DNA of 64,000 nt from Allium sativum (Eukaryota; Streptophyta; Magnoliopsida; Asparagales; Amaryllidaceae): contig CM060909.1 of the NCBI GenBank assembly GCA_030737875.1, positions 394,143,065 to 394,207,064 on the forward strand, read 5' to 3'. Below, in pieces: positions 12,757-24,700 of this stretch. Below the pieces are notes generated by a model. The model had not been told where the DNA came from. It did no database searches and saw only the letters and a list, made by a program, of their open reading frames with translations. How positions within the stretch are numbered: position 1 is the stretch's first letter; every line of letters begins with the position of its first letter. Both the position numbers and the translations under genes were made by a program.

Positions 12757-13539
12757 CCTCGGGTTAGGCATATTCATCTTTTACTAAATTTACATATTTA
12801 CTATTTATGTAAATTTTCCGTAAATCAATTTAGCCTAGATAATATTTATTTGTCATGCAAATTAGCATATTTATATTCTATGCCCAAAACTTGATTTACC
12901 TATCAATCAGCCCAACTTGCAGTTTATACCGATTTTAGATTTAATATTCCCCTTTTACAATTCATGCCCAATCTAGATTAATATTCCAATTTACGGTTCA
13001 TGTCAAAACTAGATTTAATATTCTAGTTTACCGTCTATGTCCAAAACTTGGTTTACACGCCAATTACACCCTTTGTAGCCAATTAAATTTATCAACTTAT
13101 GTCCAAGTCTAATATGCATGTAAATCATTCAGTGTTATATCCAATTTAGACTATGCCAACATATTTTTTATGCCAAACTAACTTAATTAAGCTACGCCAA
13201 ATTCCCGCGCCGTAATCGTACGTATAACATGATTTCACAAGTTCCTAAGTACTCATGAAATGATACTAATAGTATCAAAGCAAGGAATAGGGGATAAGCA
13301 CGAGAATTTGACATAAAAGAATAGCCATGCAAGAATTAACCAAATACAAAAATAGTGGTTCCAATGGGTTTGATGTACATAACAGTGAATAGGAATAAAC
13401 TAGACAAGTTACACCCCAAAAAAATGGGATCCAACATAATTAAGGGAATAGGCATAGGTGATTTGGTTCAACATAATGCCAGTTCGAAGTACAACCCAAT
13501 AGGTAAATGAGAATAGGCATAAGTCACTGACTACAGTAG

Positions 13540-13825
13540 TTATAGGCAATTAACCACAATAGTCATGGGCGACTAATCACAATAGTTTCTTAATCAATGT
13601 CATAGGCAATAGTCTCATAGTCATAAATCTTGGTAATAGTCTCATAGTCATGAATCATATGCAATAGTCTCAAAATTATGAATCAAAGTCATAGTCATAG
13701 GCAATAGTCTTATAGTCATAATCATATGTAATAGTCTCTTTGTCATGTATCATAGTTATAGGCGATAGTTTCATGCACAACAGTTTCATAGTCATAGTCT
13801 TAGGCAAAAGTCCCATAATCATAGT
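13540..13825. repeat. Degenerate ATAGGCAATAGTCTCATAGTCAT repeats
   Basis: About eight irregular 30-45 bp units of the type TCATAGTCATAAATCATAGG then CAATAGTCTC are seen, with many point differences. The array is inside solo LTR E and has no coding potential. Confidence 0.7.
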
Positions 13826-14192
13826 CGTAAATCAGATCTAAAGGCATAGATAACTTTCGATTTGACATAAGCACGAATCAAAGATAATTAACTTGCAAAT
13901 TGGTATAGTTCTATATTTTGATTCATTACATTCACAATTCCAATTACACGTTCAAATCTAAGGAATAACCGAACTTACAGTTATCGGTTTAGAAAAGGCG
14001 ATTTGCTATGATTCGAGTGACGTTGCTTGAAGCGGAATGCCTATGGTCCAACTCGAAGCTTTATCTTGATTTGAATCTCCAATTTGAAGAAGAACTATAA
14101 CTTGTTTTACTGGAGAATAAGATTTATTTTAATTAGGATTGAGGCAGAGTATAGGCGTAATGAAGAAGTGTGGAGAAATGAAGTTTGGGGGC

Positions 14193-14336
14193 ATTTATAT
14201 AGCGTAAAACTCATGAATTTGGTCCAGAAATCAGCCCAGATACATAAAAATGAATTCTGCCTCGGATCTGGAAAAATAGGGCAGGTCGACCCCCAGGTCA
14301 ACCTATAGGGAGGAGGTCGACCCCCTAGTCGACCTG
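14193..14336 (-). promoter_or_regulatory. LTR E promoter: TATA box and GTCGAC cluster
   Basis: On the minus strand, a cluster containing three near-palindromic GTCGACC motifs (14283-14336) lies about 280-330 bp into the LTR. A TATATAAAT box (14193-14201) follows about 85 bp downstream. The same order is found in LTRs B and C, which supports a core promoter with a proximal element. The transcription start is not mapped. Confidence 0.5.
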
Positions 14337-14610
14337 GGTCCTGGGCGGGAAATTACCCACCCAGCTCGCTTCTGGGTTCTACTTTGAATTTTTGAATTCA
14401 GTTCGAGCTGTTTTTAAATTTGAGCTGAAACTTCCGAAGGCCATAAGTTCTTCATATGAAGTCTGATTCATGCAAGCTCGGACTCTATCTCAAGCAGAAT
14501 TCTGAGACGAACGCAATGGCATAACCCGTTTCCCTTAATTCTTCTCTTAAAAATTAAGTATACTTTGATTTGTTACATTAATGTTTATAGAAAATACGGT
14601 GTGTGTTACA

Positions 14611-14683
14611 CCCTTAAGGAAAAGTGTCAAAGTGTTACATTGAAAACACTAATGTAAAATTGTCTTGCACTCGCCTCGAGCAC
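14611..14683 (+). pseudogene. Accessory ORF fragment between two LTR insertions
   Basis: This 73-bp island of the disrupted gene starts with the CCCTT duplication of solo LTR E and ends with the AGCAC duplication of element A. It encodes LKEKCQSVTLKT and, after a 1-nt frame change, a segment ending in CTRLE. That joins directly with HEETELEKENVNL at 27763. It shows that the gene was one continuous coiled-coil reading frame before both insertions. Confidence 0.7.
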
Positions 14684-15579
14684 TGTAACAACCCGGAAAA
14701 TCCGAACCAATTTAAATCTTTTATTTTGGCAATTTTGATGAATTTTGAATATTTAAAATAATTTATTTTAAATAATAATGATGAGAAGTTTATTTTGAAT
14801 AGAATTAGAACGCATATAATTATTTGAATCGATGTTAGAATATAAATATTTTAATCATAAAAGGAAATGAAAATGGCGGGGTAGTTTGAAAATTCCATTT
14901 CAAATTTCAAATGAATGTACAGGATTCAAAATAAACCGGATTTTAGCGAAACCGAAAATATTAGAATCTATTTGAGAATATCTTTCCAATGAATCCGAAA
15001 AATCCAAATTTCATAGCGGGAATCAAAAGTTATGCCCAGTTGAAAATTCTGAATAGTCGCTATGGAATTTTGACCCTTAAAAATTGAAATTTTGCAAACG
15101 ACGTCTATTTTCGACGAAACCACTTTTGTTGGATTCGGGATGTCAAATTATTACTAGATTCCAAAATCATAATTTTCTGAATCAATATGTGAGCGTGGCA
15201 AAAGAAAACGTGTTTGGCAATTTCATTTTGAATTTAATCAACTGGAAAATGACCATTTTTCAAACGGTCACCAAATTTGATGAAATTAGTTTTGTTAGGA
15301 CCGTATAGTCCATACGAAGCTAGAAATAATTTTTCTGGGATTTTTAGAATCCGTATGTGACCTCAGTAAATTAAAATGTGCATTCAAATTGAATACATAT
15401 TGACTTATATTTTAATTTCAATAAAAACTGATCGTAACAGCTGAATTAGGTTACGATACATGTCCCATTGTGTTTGGAATGAGAGTATTAGCTAGGGACG
15501 ACAGTCGTTGGGCTCGATTTGAGATTCGAACTAAAAGGCAACTCTATGGAGAAAATAATATTAAATTATTATATATATT

Positions 15580-15615
15580 TATATAAAACCTTTTCCTCCC
15601 TACCCCTCCTTTTAC
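15580..15615 (+). promoter_or_regulatory. LTR promoter of element A
   Basis: TATATAAAA (15580-15588) follows an AT-rich run and precedes a pyrimidine-rich CCTTTTCCTCCCTACCCC tract, a typical plant transcription start context, 25-35 bp downstream. The 3' LTR has the same arrangement at 22690-22725. This probably marks the U3/R boundary. Confidence 0.55.
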
Positions 15616-18321
15616 CCCGTCAGTTAGGTTTAGAAAGAAAAAAAAAGAAAACGAAAATCGCGCCACCCCTTGGCCTAAGCCGCCGTTGCTGATGCCTCTG
15701 ACCCTCCCCCCTTAGACAGCGCCGCACCCTCCCTCTTCTCCTCCACCCCTCTGCTCTCTTCCCTTCCCTAATTCTAACCGCCAGCGCCCAATACATACCC
15801 CCTGCTAAACCGTAGCCTCCTCCACGCTGCTCCCCGCCTGTGAGGCCCCACCGTCGACCGTTGGTTATCCCCCACCCCTCATCTGACCACATCCGCCTGT
15901 GATGGTTACCCCCACCACCGATATAGCTCGAACAACCCCCCTCCATCGAAGAAAGATGCAGTGAGTTCCTTTATTTAATTCTCCTTTTAAAAAATAGGAT
16001 TTTTTATTTGTTTAGAGTGTGATATTTTTAAACAAAAAGACTAGATTTGTATAAAAAAGAAGATTAAGTTTTTCAAAACAAAAAGGTTAGATTTTTAACG
16101 AAAGAAAGATTATAATTTTATTTTCAAGAAAGATTATAATTTTATTTTCAAGAAAATTTATATTTTTATTATCAAGAAAGATTATATTTTTATTATCAAG
16201 GAAGTTTAGATTTTTTAATCGTATGAAGTTTATATTTTTAATCACATGAAGTTGAGATTTTTACCTATAGAAAGTTATGATTTTTAATATAGAAAGATGA
16301 GATCTTTAACCTTAGAAAGTTAAGATTTTTAATCAAAGAAAGTTTAGATTTTTATTTAAAGAAGAAAAAATAATCTTTATGTATAAAATGCTTAATAAAA
16401 ATATGAACTTTATTTTTTATCATGAAGTAGCGGATTAAAAATAGGATTTTTATATAATAGAGAATATAAAAATATGATTTTTATATATGTAGTGTTGAAA
16501 CAAAAATACGATTTTTAATATGAAAATCGTGTGAAACAGATTGCGATGGGACCAGTTGGAAATGAATCAAAATTCAAACTGTTAAGAAATAGAAAATGGC
16601 AGAGTGGAACCCAAAGGTGAGAAATTCTCACTTTTATTTTATTTTCTAGTTTGAAATATATACTAAGATGCAGATGGTGCTTAGTAGCACCCGACACCCG
16701 TCGTCCACAGACCATGGACGACTTGTTTGTTTGATTGTATGTTGTTGTGAAAATTGTTTGTGATGCGGAATGGATAAATAAAATATTCGTAAATGGAAAT
16801 AAAATATTTTATTGTTAAAAATATAATTTTTAACGTATATATAAAATAAATATTTGTAAACAAATCTGACGATTTGTTTATGTACACACATTTGACTGAT
16901 ATCGATTGGGACGATAAATTTTACACCCAACTGCACAAATAACACTTATGTTTATTGTTTGAAACCCCACACGGGTATAGGGATGATATATGATATACAC
17001 TAATCCCAATAACTAGTTGTACGTCGATCGATTGATTGACAGGCTGTGTAAGCATTGAATATCTATATTTGATGCTTATACAGTGTATAATGCACTTTGG
17101 ATGATGGTTGATTGTTTATCGTTGTTGTTGTGTACATGTGTGTATGAAATCCATATAAATCACATTATGGTAATTGACTGTGTCTGATTCCAGTTCAGAA
17201 AGAATAAATATTTTAAAATAACGAATATTTTGAAATAATGAATATTTTGAAATAATATTCAGCAAAGGATCAAAATCTGATTTTGATGTCCGATTTTGGA
17301 TGGACACGAGTATATTTGAATATATAAAGCCATGTTGATTAGATATACGCCATTTTGACGTGAACGATATTTATATCGATTTTATTCATCTTTATAATAA
17401 ATATCGAAAAGGAATTGATTTCAAAATATAATGTTTTGAAAATATTACCATTTATATATCGATGATATGGAATATTCAATTTTGATTAGAAATTGAATAT
17501 GAAGTTGAAATCATTTTGAAAACAAATTTAAAACAATTTATGAAATACGTTTTAAAAGGAACTATACAAAATATATAATATATATATTATATACAATGGC
17601 CTGAATAGAACGCGCCGCGCCGCAACAGTTCGCGAATTTCGACCATTGGCTTCGAACGGACATTACGGGAGATCCGACCGTCGGATTCTCCTAAAACAAG
17701 AACCGTTGGGTTTGTATCAAAAAGATCTTTCTAAGAATATTAGAGATTTGAAATCTAACGGTTGGATTTTGAATTACATCCAAATCAAATTTGGAAAAGG
17801 ACGTTGTAAGTGCAGTTCGATGGCCGTTTATGGAAATCGACTGTACGGGCCTTGATAAAATTATTAAAAATATCAATAAAATGTGTAAAATCATAATAAA
17901 TGATTTGGAAAGAATTGGGACGGAAAATTCCATATTTGAAAAGGTAAAAGCATTTTTTTGTCGAAATGACTAGTTTTGAAATAGAATAATAAATCCAATA
18001 TTTTTGAAATAAATAAATTGGATTTGAAATGGTTTTAAAAATAACCAGAATTTCCAATATATGAAATGGAATGGATTTGAATCGAAATTATCTTCAGAAT
18101 ATTTCGATATTGGATTTCGTGATTATACAGATATAGTGGAGGAATTTGGAAGATATATATATATATATATCGTTATTCCAATACGATATTTGTTGGTTCC
18201 AGAATTTGATATTGAATATAAGCCGATATATTTTCTATTCAGAGCCTTGTATTTAATATCAAATTGGATTTCGGGTTTGTCGTGAATGATGTCTTAAATA
18301 ATACCGTTCTTGAACTGAATG

Positions 18322-18930
18322 TAGTTAAGAAAATTAGAAACTGACTGGAGGTTAGTTAAGTTGAATGGTTTCCTGGGTATTGATCTGATGTTGGTTTCGG
18401 CCTTCAGGGTTAATACTTAGAGAATTGTGCTCTTACTAATTTACGGTTAGAGACTGATTGGATTTTGGGTTTGTTGTGAAATGTGTTTTTAACGACATTC
18501 ATTCTTTAACCCGATTTACAGTGAAATGAGATTTGGAATTTATAAATCTTTTTATTAAGATTTAACGGGAATTTTTCCAGAGTAAAGTTTACCAATTTAA
18601 TATATTTAATTGGAATTGAATTGAAATTGGCCTTTGGGTTTATCGTGAACAGTGTTATTTATATAACAACGGTTTTTTTAACCCGATTAACAATGGAGTT
18701 AAGAGAATCAAAAACTAACTAGAGATTAGTTAAGTTGAATGGTTTCTTGATTATTGATCTGATGTTGGTTTCGGGCTTCGGGGTTACTATTTAGGGAATT
18801 GTTCACTTGCTAATTCACGGTTAGAGGCTAATGGAATGGAATATGATTTTGAGTTTATCGTGAACCGTGTTTTGAATGACATTGGTTCTTTAACCTAGTT
18901 AAAGACAGGATATGGTTTGAATTGAAATCC
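18322..18930 (+). repeat. ~373-bp direct duplication inside LTR A
   Basis: A block starting near AAACTGACTGGAGGTTAG (18338) recurs as AAACTAACTAGAGATTAG (18711). It includes TTGATCTGATGTTGGTTTCG and the tail TTCTTTAACCCGATT. The duplication is also present in the 3' LTR (about 25380-25940), so it predates this insertion. Confidence 0.75.
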
Positions 18931-20742
18931 AAAGAAAGATTAAAGAATAAATTTTAAAGAATTTATCTTTGATAAAATTAATGGGAACTTTTCCCAAGGA
19001 ATGTGAATATTTTTGAATTAACTAATATTCAGAATTGGAATGAGGCATATGTTGTGTTGTTGTAGCACTTGTTTATTATATACGCGAGTTATTCGGAAAG
19101 GCCGAGTTTATTCCCATTCTGAATAAATAATTCGGCAATATGTCGACGATGAAGATGGTGGTTGAAGATCGGAGGTCTTCACATCGTTTGGGTGATTACT
19201 GATGTCTTGATTGGGCTGTATACCCAAGCCGAGGTAATAAGTGGTGATCGTCCAGACGTACTTGGAGACCGATGGATATGCAAGGACCTCTCCCCTGTAT
19301 TGGACATATGGAGGAGGAATAAGGTGCCTCCGATTTCGTTCAGACCCCGAACGGACTTATAAATGGATTGTGTGTCTGACATTCGATTTTATTCTGTGAT
19401 GATTGATTTCTATTAAATATATATCTATTTGGCGGTAGAGAATTTATTTTCTTGCTTAACGCCCTTCTCTGAGACGTACGAGCTCAGAGGTTATATATCG
19501 ATAGATATCAATCGCATGCATAAATTGCCTCTATGGCATGATGAAATGTAGTGATCAAGGCTTTTGTTGAAAAGCAGAGTCTTATGGTTGATGATCAAAG
19601 CACGGCTTTAATACAGCGTAGCTTTGTGTATGGCATTAATTCGCGAGCCTTACACACCTTGGTATGAGTCAAAAACGAGATAAGAGAATGCAGTGAGTGC
19701 ATGACGTTTCTTTCTATCTATGGGTGGTGCCAGCGTTTTACAAGCCGTGACATTTATATTATTTTTACCTATGTGGTTGCTGGATTGCGAGGCGCCGCGG
19801 TTAAGATCCGATAGGACCGGGAAACGTGTGTTCAGGAATTACCAATCCTCAAACGTAATGGAGGAGCGACACTGCAGGATCTAGGGGTTACCCAGAGTGT
19901 GTAGTCCTAAGGCATTTGTTAGAGTGTCTCGAAGCACTCAGGAGTACATCCCTTTCCTACACTCATGACGGAAATCCAATTTCCAATACGTGATATTTCG
20001 GTTTTATTTGTAGAGCCTAGTATGGCGACATAGTGGGATAGGGAATTATCCAGTCTATGATTGATACATTTATATTTGAAGTTGTTTTCATACAGTTTAC
20101 ATTATAATAGCAACAAAATGATTTGTTTTAAACGTACCAAGCATGTTTAGCTATTATAAGGTAAAACTCTATCCTCCGGCTTGCGTTGCATTGTGTGATG
20201 GGACCTGAGTCTTATAATAGCTTCATTTTTCTAAAAAGCATTGCGCTGTTTGTTTTATGCACTGGTATTCTTGGGAGGAAACCCGTTCGTGTTATACGGC
20301 GTGGTCCCTTGATTTACTTTATTTTTAAAGTGGAGATTTAATAACTGTTTTAGTTCTCACACCAGTCACGTGACTGACCTAGAGTTTATTGTTTTAACCT
20401 AAACTCTGGGTGCCCCTATTTTCCACACGGGCAGCTAGTAGTTTTGGTTTTGCAGATTTATATTCACAGGACCCTGCTTTATAGCTGGAATGATATTCGG
20501 AAAGCTCTGTATCTGTGTATCTCTTTCAGTTGTGTTTTGTATTATTTTTCTGCTGCTATGTAATGTATTATAATCTCTGATATTTATCGAATATATTTTA
20601 TTTATCCATACTCTGTACATTCTTTTATTCTGATGGAATTGTTGTAATTAACAATGAAATGTTCTTCTATTTATGTCCTGATTTGTCTTTTTCTCAACTC
20701 AATCCGGGCTTTCCTTCGTGGGGAGGTTCGGGTCGTTTCAGG

Positions 20743-20754
20743 TGGCATCAGAGC
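20743..20754 (+). other. Primer-binding site of element A (iMet tRNA)
   Basis: TGGCATCAGAGC lies 2 nt after the 5' LTR. It matches the plant initiator-methionine tRNA primer site TGGTATCAGAGC at 11 of 12 positions and fixes the plus orientation. Confidence 0.9.
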
Positions 20755-21776
20755 TCTAGTTTACAGAGCTCGAGAAGAAGGCACATTAGAACCATACATG
20801 AGAATTCATCAGAGATTGGATTAGTAATATCCAATAAGAATGTCTCATTAGAGATAGGATCAATAGTATCCTAGAACGAGTGTGAAGAGTATATTTCTAA
20901 AATGAAAAACCAACTTTGTTTTTAAAAGTTAAACCTTATTCAATGTATTTGAATATTTATCTGTATTGAATTTGGACCATCCAATATATAAAGATTTTGC
21001 GTATACGCCTTGCAAACGTATATTCGAAGTTTTAATATACTGGATTGATATAGAATCACACTTTAGTCGCTCGAAGATGATTTTGATGATGGAGCTCCAT
21101 CACCAATATTTATGTTCGGGTTTCGAAAGTGGGATTTCTGTATATTTCCATTTGACTGGTGTGAGAACCAAAACTAGATAGGGTTTATTGTTGTGAATTG
21201 GCGTCAAAAACATGATTTTTTGTATATGTATCAAAATTATGAATTTGAAACGTTAATTCATTAATTTATTGATGGTTGTGTTGTGTGATTATTCATTTAA
21301 ACCATTATGTGAAAGAATGGTACATATAACCAAATTGTGTCGAATATTGAATTGTATTGAAAATTGTTTGGAATTTCATGCATATATATGTGTATCCATT
21401 GAACAGTTCATAGCAAGGAGGCTAGAGCAGAGAAAAAATAATTGTATGCCCGACAAATAGGTACATGTTTATTGTATTTCTTGGGGTTTTTTGATGATTT
21501 TATGAGCCGATTGGCTAGCTGCTTGGTTGTTTCTTTTTCTTTTTGGATTGGAGAGGCCTGTATGGCAATTTCGGGATTTTTTCGGTGCTCCTGTACAGGG
21601 GAGGTTATGGATTTTTTTTTTGAAAATTTAGGGTGTTATCCAAATTTTTGAAGAATTAGAAAAGTTCTTAGAAACTGAAAAGTTGAAGAACTTAAGCCAT
21701 AATGAAAATAATGAAAGTTGAGTAGGTTTGCAAAACAACTTTCAGCTCCGTTCCTTTTCGAGGATGAAAAGATTTT

Positions 21777-21789
21777 AAGTGGGGGAGAT
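21777..21789 (+). other. Polypurine tract of element A
   Basis: AAGTGGGGGAGAT directly precedes the 3' LTR TGTAAC and is the expected plus-strand primer. Confidence 0.88.
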
Positions 21790-24700
21790 TGTAACAACCC
21801 GGAAAATCCGAACCAATGTAAAAATTTTATTTTGGCAATTTTGATGAATTTTGAATATTAAAAATGATTTATTTTAAATAATAACAACGAGAAATTTATT
21901 TTGAATAGAATTAGAACATATATAATTATTTAAATCGATGTTAAATATAAATATTTTATTTTAATTATAAAAGGAATTGAAAATGGCACGGTAGTTTGAA
22001 AATTCGATTTCAAATTTCAAATGAATGTACAAGATTCAAAAAAAAACAGGATTTTAGCTAAACTGAAAATATTATAATCTATTTGAGAATATATTTCCAA
22101 TGAATCCGAAAATCCAAATTTCATAGCGGGAATCAAAAGTTATGTCCAGTTGAAAATTCTGAACAGTCGCTATGGAATTTTGGCCCTTAAAAATGGAAAT
22201 TTTGCAAACGACCTCTGTTTTTGACGAAACAACTTTTGTTGGATCCGGAATGTCAAATTATTGCTAGATTCCAAAATTCATAATTTTCTGAATCAATATG
22301 TGAGCGTGGAAAAAGAAAATGTGTTTGGCAATTTCAGTTTGAATTTAATCGACTGGAAAATGACCATTTTTCAAACGGTCACCAAATTTGATGAAATTAG
22401 TTTTGTTAGGACCGTATAGTCCATACGAAGCTAGAAATAATTTTTCTGGGATTTTTAGAATCCGTATGTGGCCTCAGTAAATTAAAATGTGCATTCAAAT
22501 TGAATATATATTGATTTATATTTTAAGTTGAAGAAAAACTGATCGTAGCAGCCGAATTAGGTCACGATACATGTCTCATTGTGTTCGAAACGGGAATAAT
22601 TAGCTAGAGAAACGACATTCATTGGGCTCGATTTGAAATTCGAACTAAAAGGCAACTCTATTGAGAAAAATAATATTAAATTATTATATATATTTATATA
22701 AAACCTTTTTTCTCCTTACCCCCTCCTTCTACCCCGTCAGTTAGGTTCAGAAAGAAAAAAGAAAGAAAACGAAAATCGTGACACTCCTTGGCCTAAGCCG
22801 CCATCGCTGATGCCTCCGACCCCTCTAGACGGCGCCATACCCTCCCTCTTCTCCTCCGCCCCTCTGCTCTCTTCCCTTCCCCAATTCTAACCGCTAGAGC
22901 CCAATCCGTACCCCCTTCCAAACCCTAGCCTCCTCTGCGTTGCTTCCCTCCTGTGAGGCCCCACCGTCGACCCCTGGTAATCCCCCACCCCTCCTCCGAC
23001 CATATCCGCCAGTGATGCTTACCCCCACCACCGATATAGCTCAGACAATCCCCCTCCGTCGAAGAAAGATGTAGTGAGTTCCTTTACTTAATTCTCCTTT
23101 TAAAAAATAGGATTTTTTTTGTTTAGAGTGTGATATTTTTAGACAAAAAGACTAGATTTGTATAAACAAAAAGATTTGGTTTTTCAAAAAAAAAAAGGTT
23201 AGATTTTTAATGAAAGAAAGATTATAATTTTATTTTCAAGAAAGATTATAATTTTATTTTTTAATCGTATGAAGTTTATATTTTTAATCGCATGAAGTTG
23301 AGATTTTTAACTCTAGAATGTTATTATTTTTAATATAGAAAAGATGAGATCTTTAACCTTAGAAAGTTAAAAATTTTAATCGAAGAACGTTTGGATTTTT
23401 ATTTAGAGAAGAAAAAATAATCTTTATGTATAAGAAGCTTAATAAAAATATGAACTTTATTTTTTATCATGAAGTAGCGGATTAAAAATAGGATTTTTAT
23501 GTAATAGAGAATATGAAAATATGATTTTTACATATGTAGCGTTGAAACAAAAATACGAATTTTAATATGAAAATCGTGTGAAACAGATTGCGAATGGACC
23601 AATTGGAAATGAATCAAAATTCAAACCGCCCAGAAATAGAAAATGGCGGAGTGGAACCCAAGGTGAGAACTTCTCACTTTTATTTTATTTTCTAGTTCGA
23701 AATATATACTAGGATGCAGACAGTGCTTAGCAGCACCCGACACCCATCGTCCACAGACCATGGACGACTTGTTTATTTGATTGTATGTTGTTGTGAAAAT
23801 TGTTTGTGATGTGGAATGGATAAATAAAATATTCATAAATGGAAATAAAATATTTTATCGTTAAAAATATATTTTTTAACGTGTATATAAAATAAATATT
23901 TATAAACAAATCGGACGATTTTTTTATGTACACACATTTAACTGATATTGATTGGAAGGATAAATTTTACACATCGCCCAACTGCACAGATAAAACTTGT
24001 GTTTAATTGTTTGAAACCCCACACGGGTATTGGGATGATATATGATATACACTAATCCCAATAATAAGCTGTATTTTGATCAATTGATTGACAGGCTGTG
24101 TAATCGTTGAATATTTATATTTGATGCTTATGCAGTGTAGAATGCAATTTGGATGATGGTTGATTGTTTATCATTGTTGTTATGTACATGCGTGTATGAA
24201 ATCCATATAAATCACATTATGGTAATTGACTGTGTCTGATTCCAGTTCAGAAAGAATAAATATTTTAAAATAACGAATATTTTGAAATAATGAATATTTT
24301 AAAATAATATTCAGTAAAGGATCAAAATTTTATTTTGATGTCCGAATTTGGATGGACACGAATATATTTGAATATATAATGCCGTATTGATTAGATATAT
24401 GCCATTTTGACGTGAATGATATTTATATCGATTTTATTCATTTTTATAATGAATATCGAAAAGGAATTGATTTCAAAATATAATGTTTTGAAAATATTAT
24501 CATTTATATATCGATGATATTGAATATTCAATTTTGATTAGAAATTGAATACGAAGTTGAAATCATTTTGATAACGAATTTAAAACGATTTATAAATTAC
24601 ATTTTAAAAGGAAATCGATGAAATATATATAATATATATTATATATATAATGGCCTGAATAGAACGTGCCGCGCCGCGGCAGTTCGCGAATTTCGACCAT

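Larger units (their letters stand above)
10410..14610 (-). mobile_element. Solo LTR, family E, with TSD CCCTT
   Basis: The 4201-bp LTR starts TGAAACACCCCACTTCGG (10410) and ends GGTGTGTGTTACA (14610). It is flanked by perfect 5-bp duplications CCCTT at 10405-10409 and 14611-14615. The left edge matches the left edges of LTRs B and C, which belong to minus-oriented elements, so this one is also minus. No primer site, polypurine tract or coding sequence remains, as expected after LTR-LTR recombination. It interrupts the coiled-coil accessory gene between ...EHIAL and KEKCQS.... Inside are a TATA-type promoter, a GTCGAC cluster, two stem-loops and two repeat arrays. Confidence 0.93.
14684..20740 (+). 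repeat. 5' LTR of element A (6057 bp)
   Basis: It is bounded by TGTAACAACCCG and GGGTCGTTTCA. The ends form an extended imperfect inverted terminal motif (TGTAACAACCCG against TGAAACGACCCG), more than the usual TG...CA. Regions seen in order are: AT-rich U3; a TATA box near 15580; a pyrimidine- and GC-rich tract (15590-15960); a GTGAGT donor-like site at 15960; long AT-rich sequence with A/T homopolymer repeats (16000-16540); and a partial internal duplication (18322-18930). Several open frames here are fragments without conserved domains. Confidence 0.92.
20741..21789 (+). other. Internal region of element A, non-coding
   Basis: The 1049 bp run from the primer site to the polypurine tract. 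I find no gag, protease, reverse transcriptase or integrase motif in any frame, only short frames under 75 codons. The last 60 bp resemble the 3' end of a Del/Tekay internal region, which suggests an internal deletion of a coding element that left both terminal cis signals. Confidence 0.8.

Noticed and set aside
15620..15946. Minus-strand 108-codon Gly/Arg-rich frame
   Set aside because: It lies in the GC/pyrimidine-rich leader of LTR A and is broken in the 3' LTR copy (22745-23070).
19162..19382. Short frames conserved between 19162-19362 and 26191-26391
   Set aside because: They are conserved only because the two LTRs are copies; there is no domain, and both strands are equally open.
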